DNA of 16,339 nt from an uncultured Eubacteriales bacterium (GTDB lineage: Bacteria > Bacillota > Clostridia > Lachnospirales > Lachnospiraceae). Below are positions 15,495 to 16,339 of the stretch, piece after piece (the stretch's first letter is position 1; each line of letters opens with the position of its first letter). Under the pieces are notes generated by a model. That model made no database searches, was not told the DNA's origin, and saw only the letters and a list, made by a program, of their open reading frames with translations. The position numbers were made by a program, and so were the translations under genes. The stretch covers positions 1 to 16,339 of the forward strand of contig CASFUI010000264.1 of the NCBI GenBank assembly GCA_949297565.1, in the 5' to 3' direction.

Positions 15495-16339
15495 ATGTCG
15501 AAAAGAAAGAAAGTTGCGGTATTAAATCCGTATGTCGCTACCAGAGGCGGCGGAGAGAAACATATGGGGTATCTTTGCCAGTTCATGGAGGAGTATTATA
15601 ACCATGAGGTGGATATAGATATTCTTGTTCACAGCAATGAGGTTTTTGATGTATATGCCGATGATTTTGTGACAATTGAGGATTTAAACAGACAGTTCGG
15701 ACTTGACCTGAAAAATACTCAGATTCGTCGGCTGGCGCTGCCGTATATGCCGTATGTTGACGGATATAAGCAGTATCTTAAGAACAAGAGGGCGCTTGAG
15801 AGAGCCACGAAGGAATACGATTTATTTATCAACTTTATGTTTTTGAGCAAACATATAGGAAAGGCTCAAAAGAATATATATGAGGTGATGTTTCCGCCGT
15901 TAAGATACAGGTGGGAGCTTAATAAGACAATTTTTCATAAGCTTTTTGGAGCTTTTTTGGATGCTCTTTATTATAGAAGCTATGATGTTTTTATAAGCAA
16001 TTCACAGTTTACGAACAGGTGGCAGGAGGAGTACTGGGGAAAAAGCAAAAAGGATTATGTCGTGTACCCGCCTGTGTTCAGTGAAAAAGAGATTGAGGGC
16101 AGATATGAGGAGTCAAAGAAGAAAAATATTATTATAAGCGTAGGGCGTTTTTTTGTCTCCGCGCACAGCAAGAAGCAGCTTGAGATGGTGCAGTTTTTCG
16201 TCAAGCATCAGAATATTTTCAAGGATTATGAATATCATCTCTGCGGAGCTGTGTCAGACGACGCGGCGGACAGGGAATATCTGCAAAAAGTAAGGGATGA
16301 GGCCGCAAAGGTGGACAATGTATTTATTCATCTGTCATG
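15495..16339 (+). CDS. Family 4 glycosyltransferase (GT-B), cut by the right window edge
   Basis: ATG at 15495, with GGAG at 15485-15488 and 6 bases spacing, opens a frame that stays clear to the window end: 281 codons plus 2 bases. The protein starts KKVAVLNPYVATRGGGEKHMGYL, the glycine-rich loop of GT4 enzymes (GGGEKH 18-23). Then come FINFMFLSKHIGKAQKN (111-127), VMFPPLRYRW (131-140), SNSQFT (168-173), VVYPPV (189-194) and SVGRFF (215-220). The block VMFPP and HSKKQ (224-228) resembles ALG11-like and other GDP-mannose or UDP-sugar GT4 enzymes. It would extend the same glycan from the cytoplasmic side. The C-terminal EX7E motif region lies beyond the window. It follows the methyltransferase by 39 bases, so the operon continues rightwards. 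Confidence 0.85.
   Translation, partial: MSKRKKVAVLNPYVATRGGGEKHMGYLCQFMEEYYNHEVDIDILVHSNEVFDVYADDFVTIEDLNRQFGLDLKNTQIRRLALPYMPYVDGYKQYLKNKRALERATKEYDLFINFMFLSKHIGKAQKNIYEVMFPPLRYRWELNKTIFHKLFGAFLDALYYRSYDVFISNSQFTNRWQEEYWGKSKKDYVVYPPVFSEKEIEGRYEESKKKNIIISVGRFFVSAHSKKQLEMVQFFVKHQNIFKDYEYHLCGAVSDDAADREYLQKVRDEAAKVDNVFIHLS

Overview
The window reads as part of a Gram-positive, spore-forming Clostridia chromosome, most likely Lachnospiraceae-like. This rests on an archaeal/eukaryotic-type prolyl-tRNA synthetase, a CotS-family spore coat protein, strong GGAGG ribosome binding sites and moderate GC content. The genus is inferred from gene character, not from any search. All genes lie on the plus strand and are closely packed. 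There are no gene-free stretches over 300 bases, and I see no tRNA, rRNA, CRISPR array, insertion sequence or phage signature.

Region 1 (1-3472) is housekeeping. It holds the 3' part of proS, closed by a clear intrinsic terminator, then the CCA-adding enzyme gene cca. A CotS/aminoglycoside-phosphotransferase-fold protein follows, whose kinase catalytic aspartate position reads Ser, so it may be a pseudokinase.

Region 2 (3537 to past the right edge) is a cell-surface polysaccharide locus that looks like one long operon. It opens with a lipoprotein carrying PEGA domains, joined by an ATGA stop/start overlap to a DegT-family sugar aminotransferase. Then come a PglC/WcaJ-type phosphoglycosyl transferase (initiating enzyme), an ExoA-like membrane GT2, a PglF/CapD-type UDP-HexNAc 4,6-dehydratase, a GT4 and a rhamnosyltransferase-like GT2. 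The export and finishing genes follow: a Wzm/TagG permease, a Wzt/TagH ATPase with a C-terminal carbohydrate-binding-type extension, a SAM methyltransferase with a C-terminal coiled coil, and a GT4 cut off by the window edge.

Working model (inference). The dehydratase and aminotransferase would make a UDP-4-amino-4,6-dideoxy-HexNAc, which the phosphoglycosyl transferase loads on undecaprenyl phosphate. The glycosyltransferases extend the chain and Wzm/Wzt export it. Wzt with a cargo-binding-type domain directly beside a coiled-coil methyltransferase resembles the WbdD/Wzt cap-and-export logic of E. coli O8/O9a. That would be an unusual arrangement for a Gram-positive surface glycan, and it is the most interesting hypothesis here. 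No Wzx flippase, Wzy polymerase or PglD-like acetyltransferase is visible, though the locus continues beyond the window.
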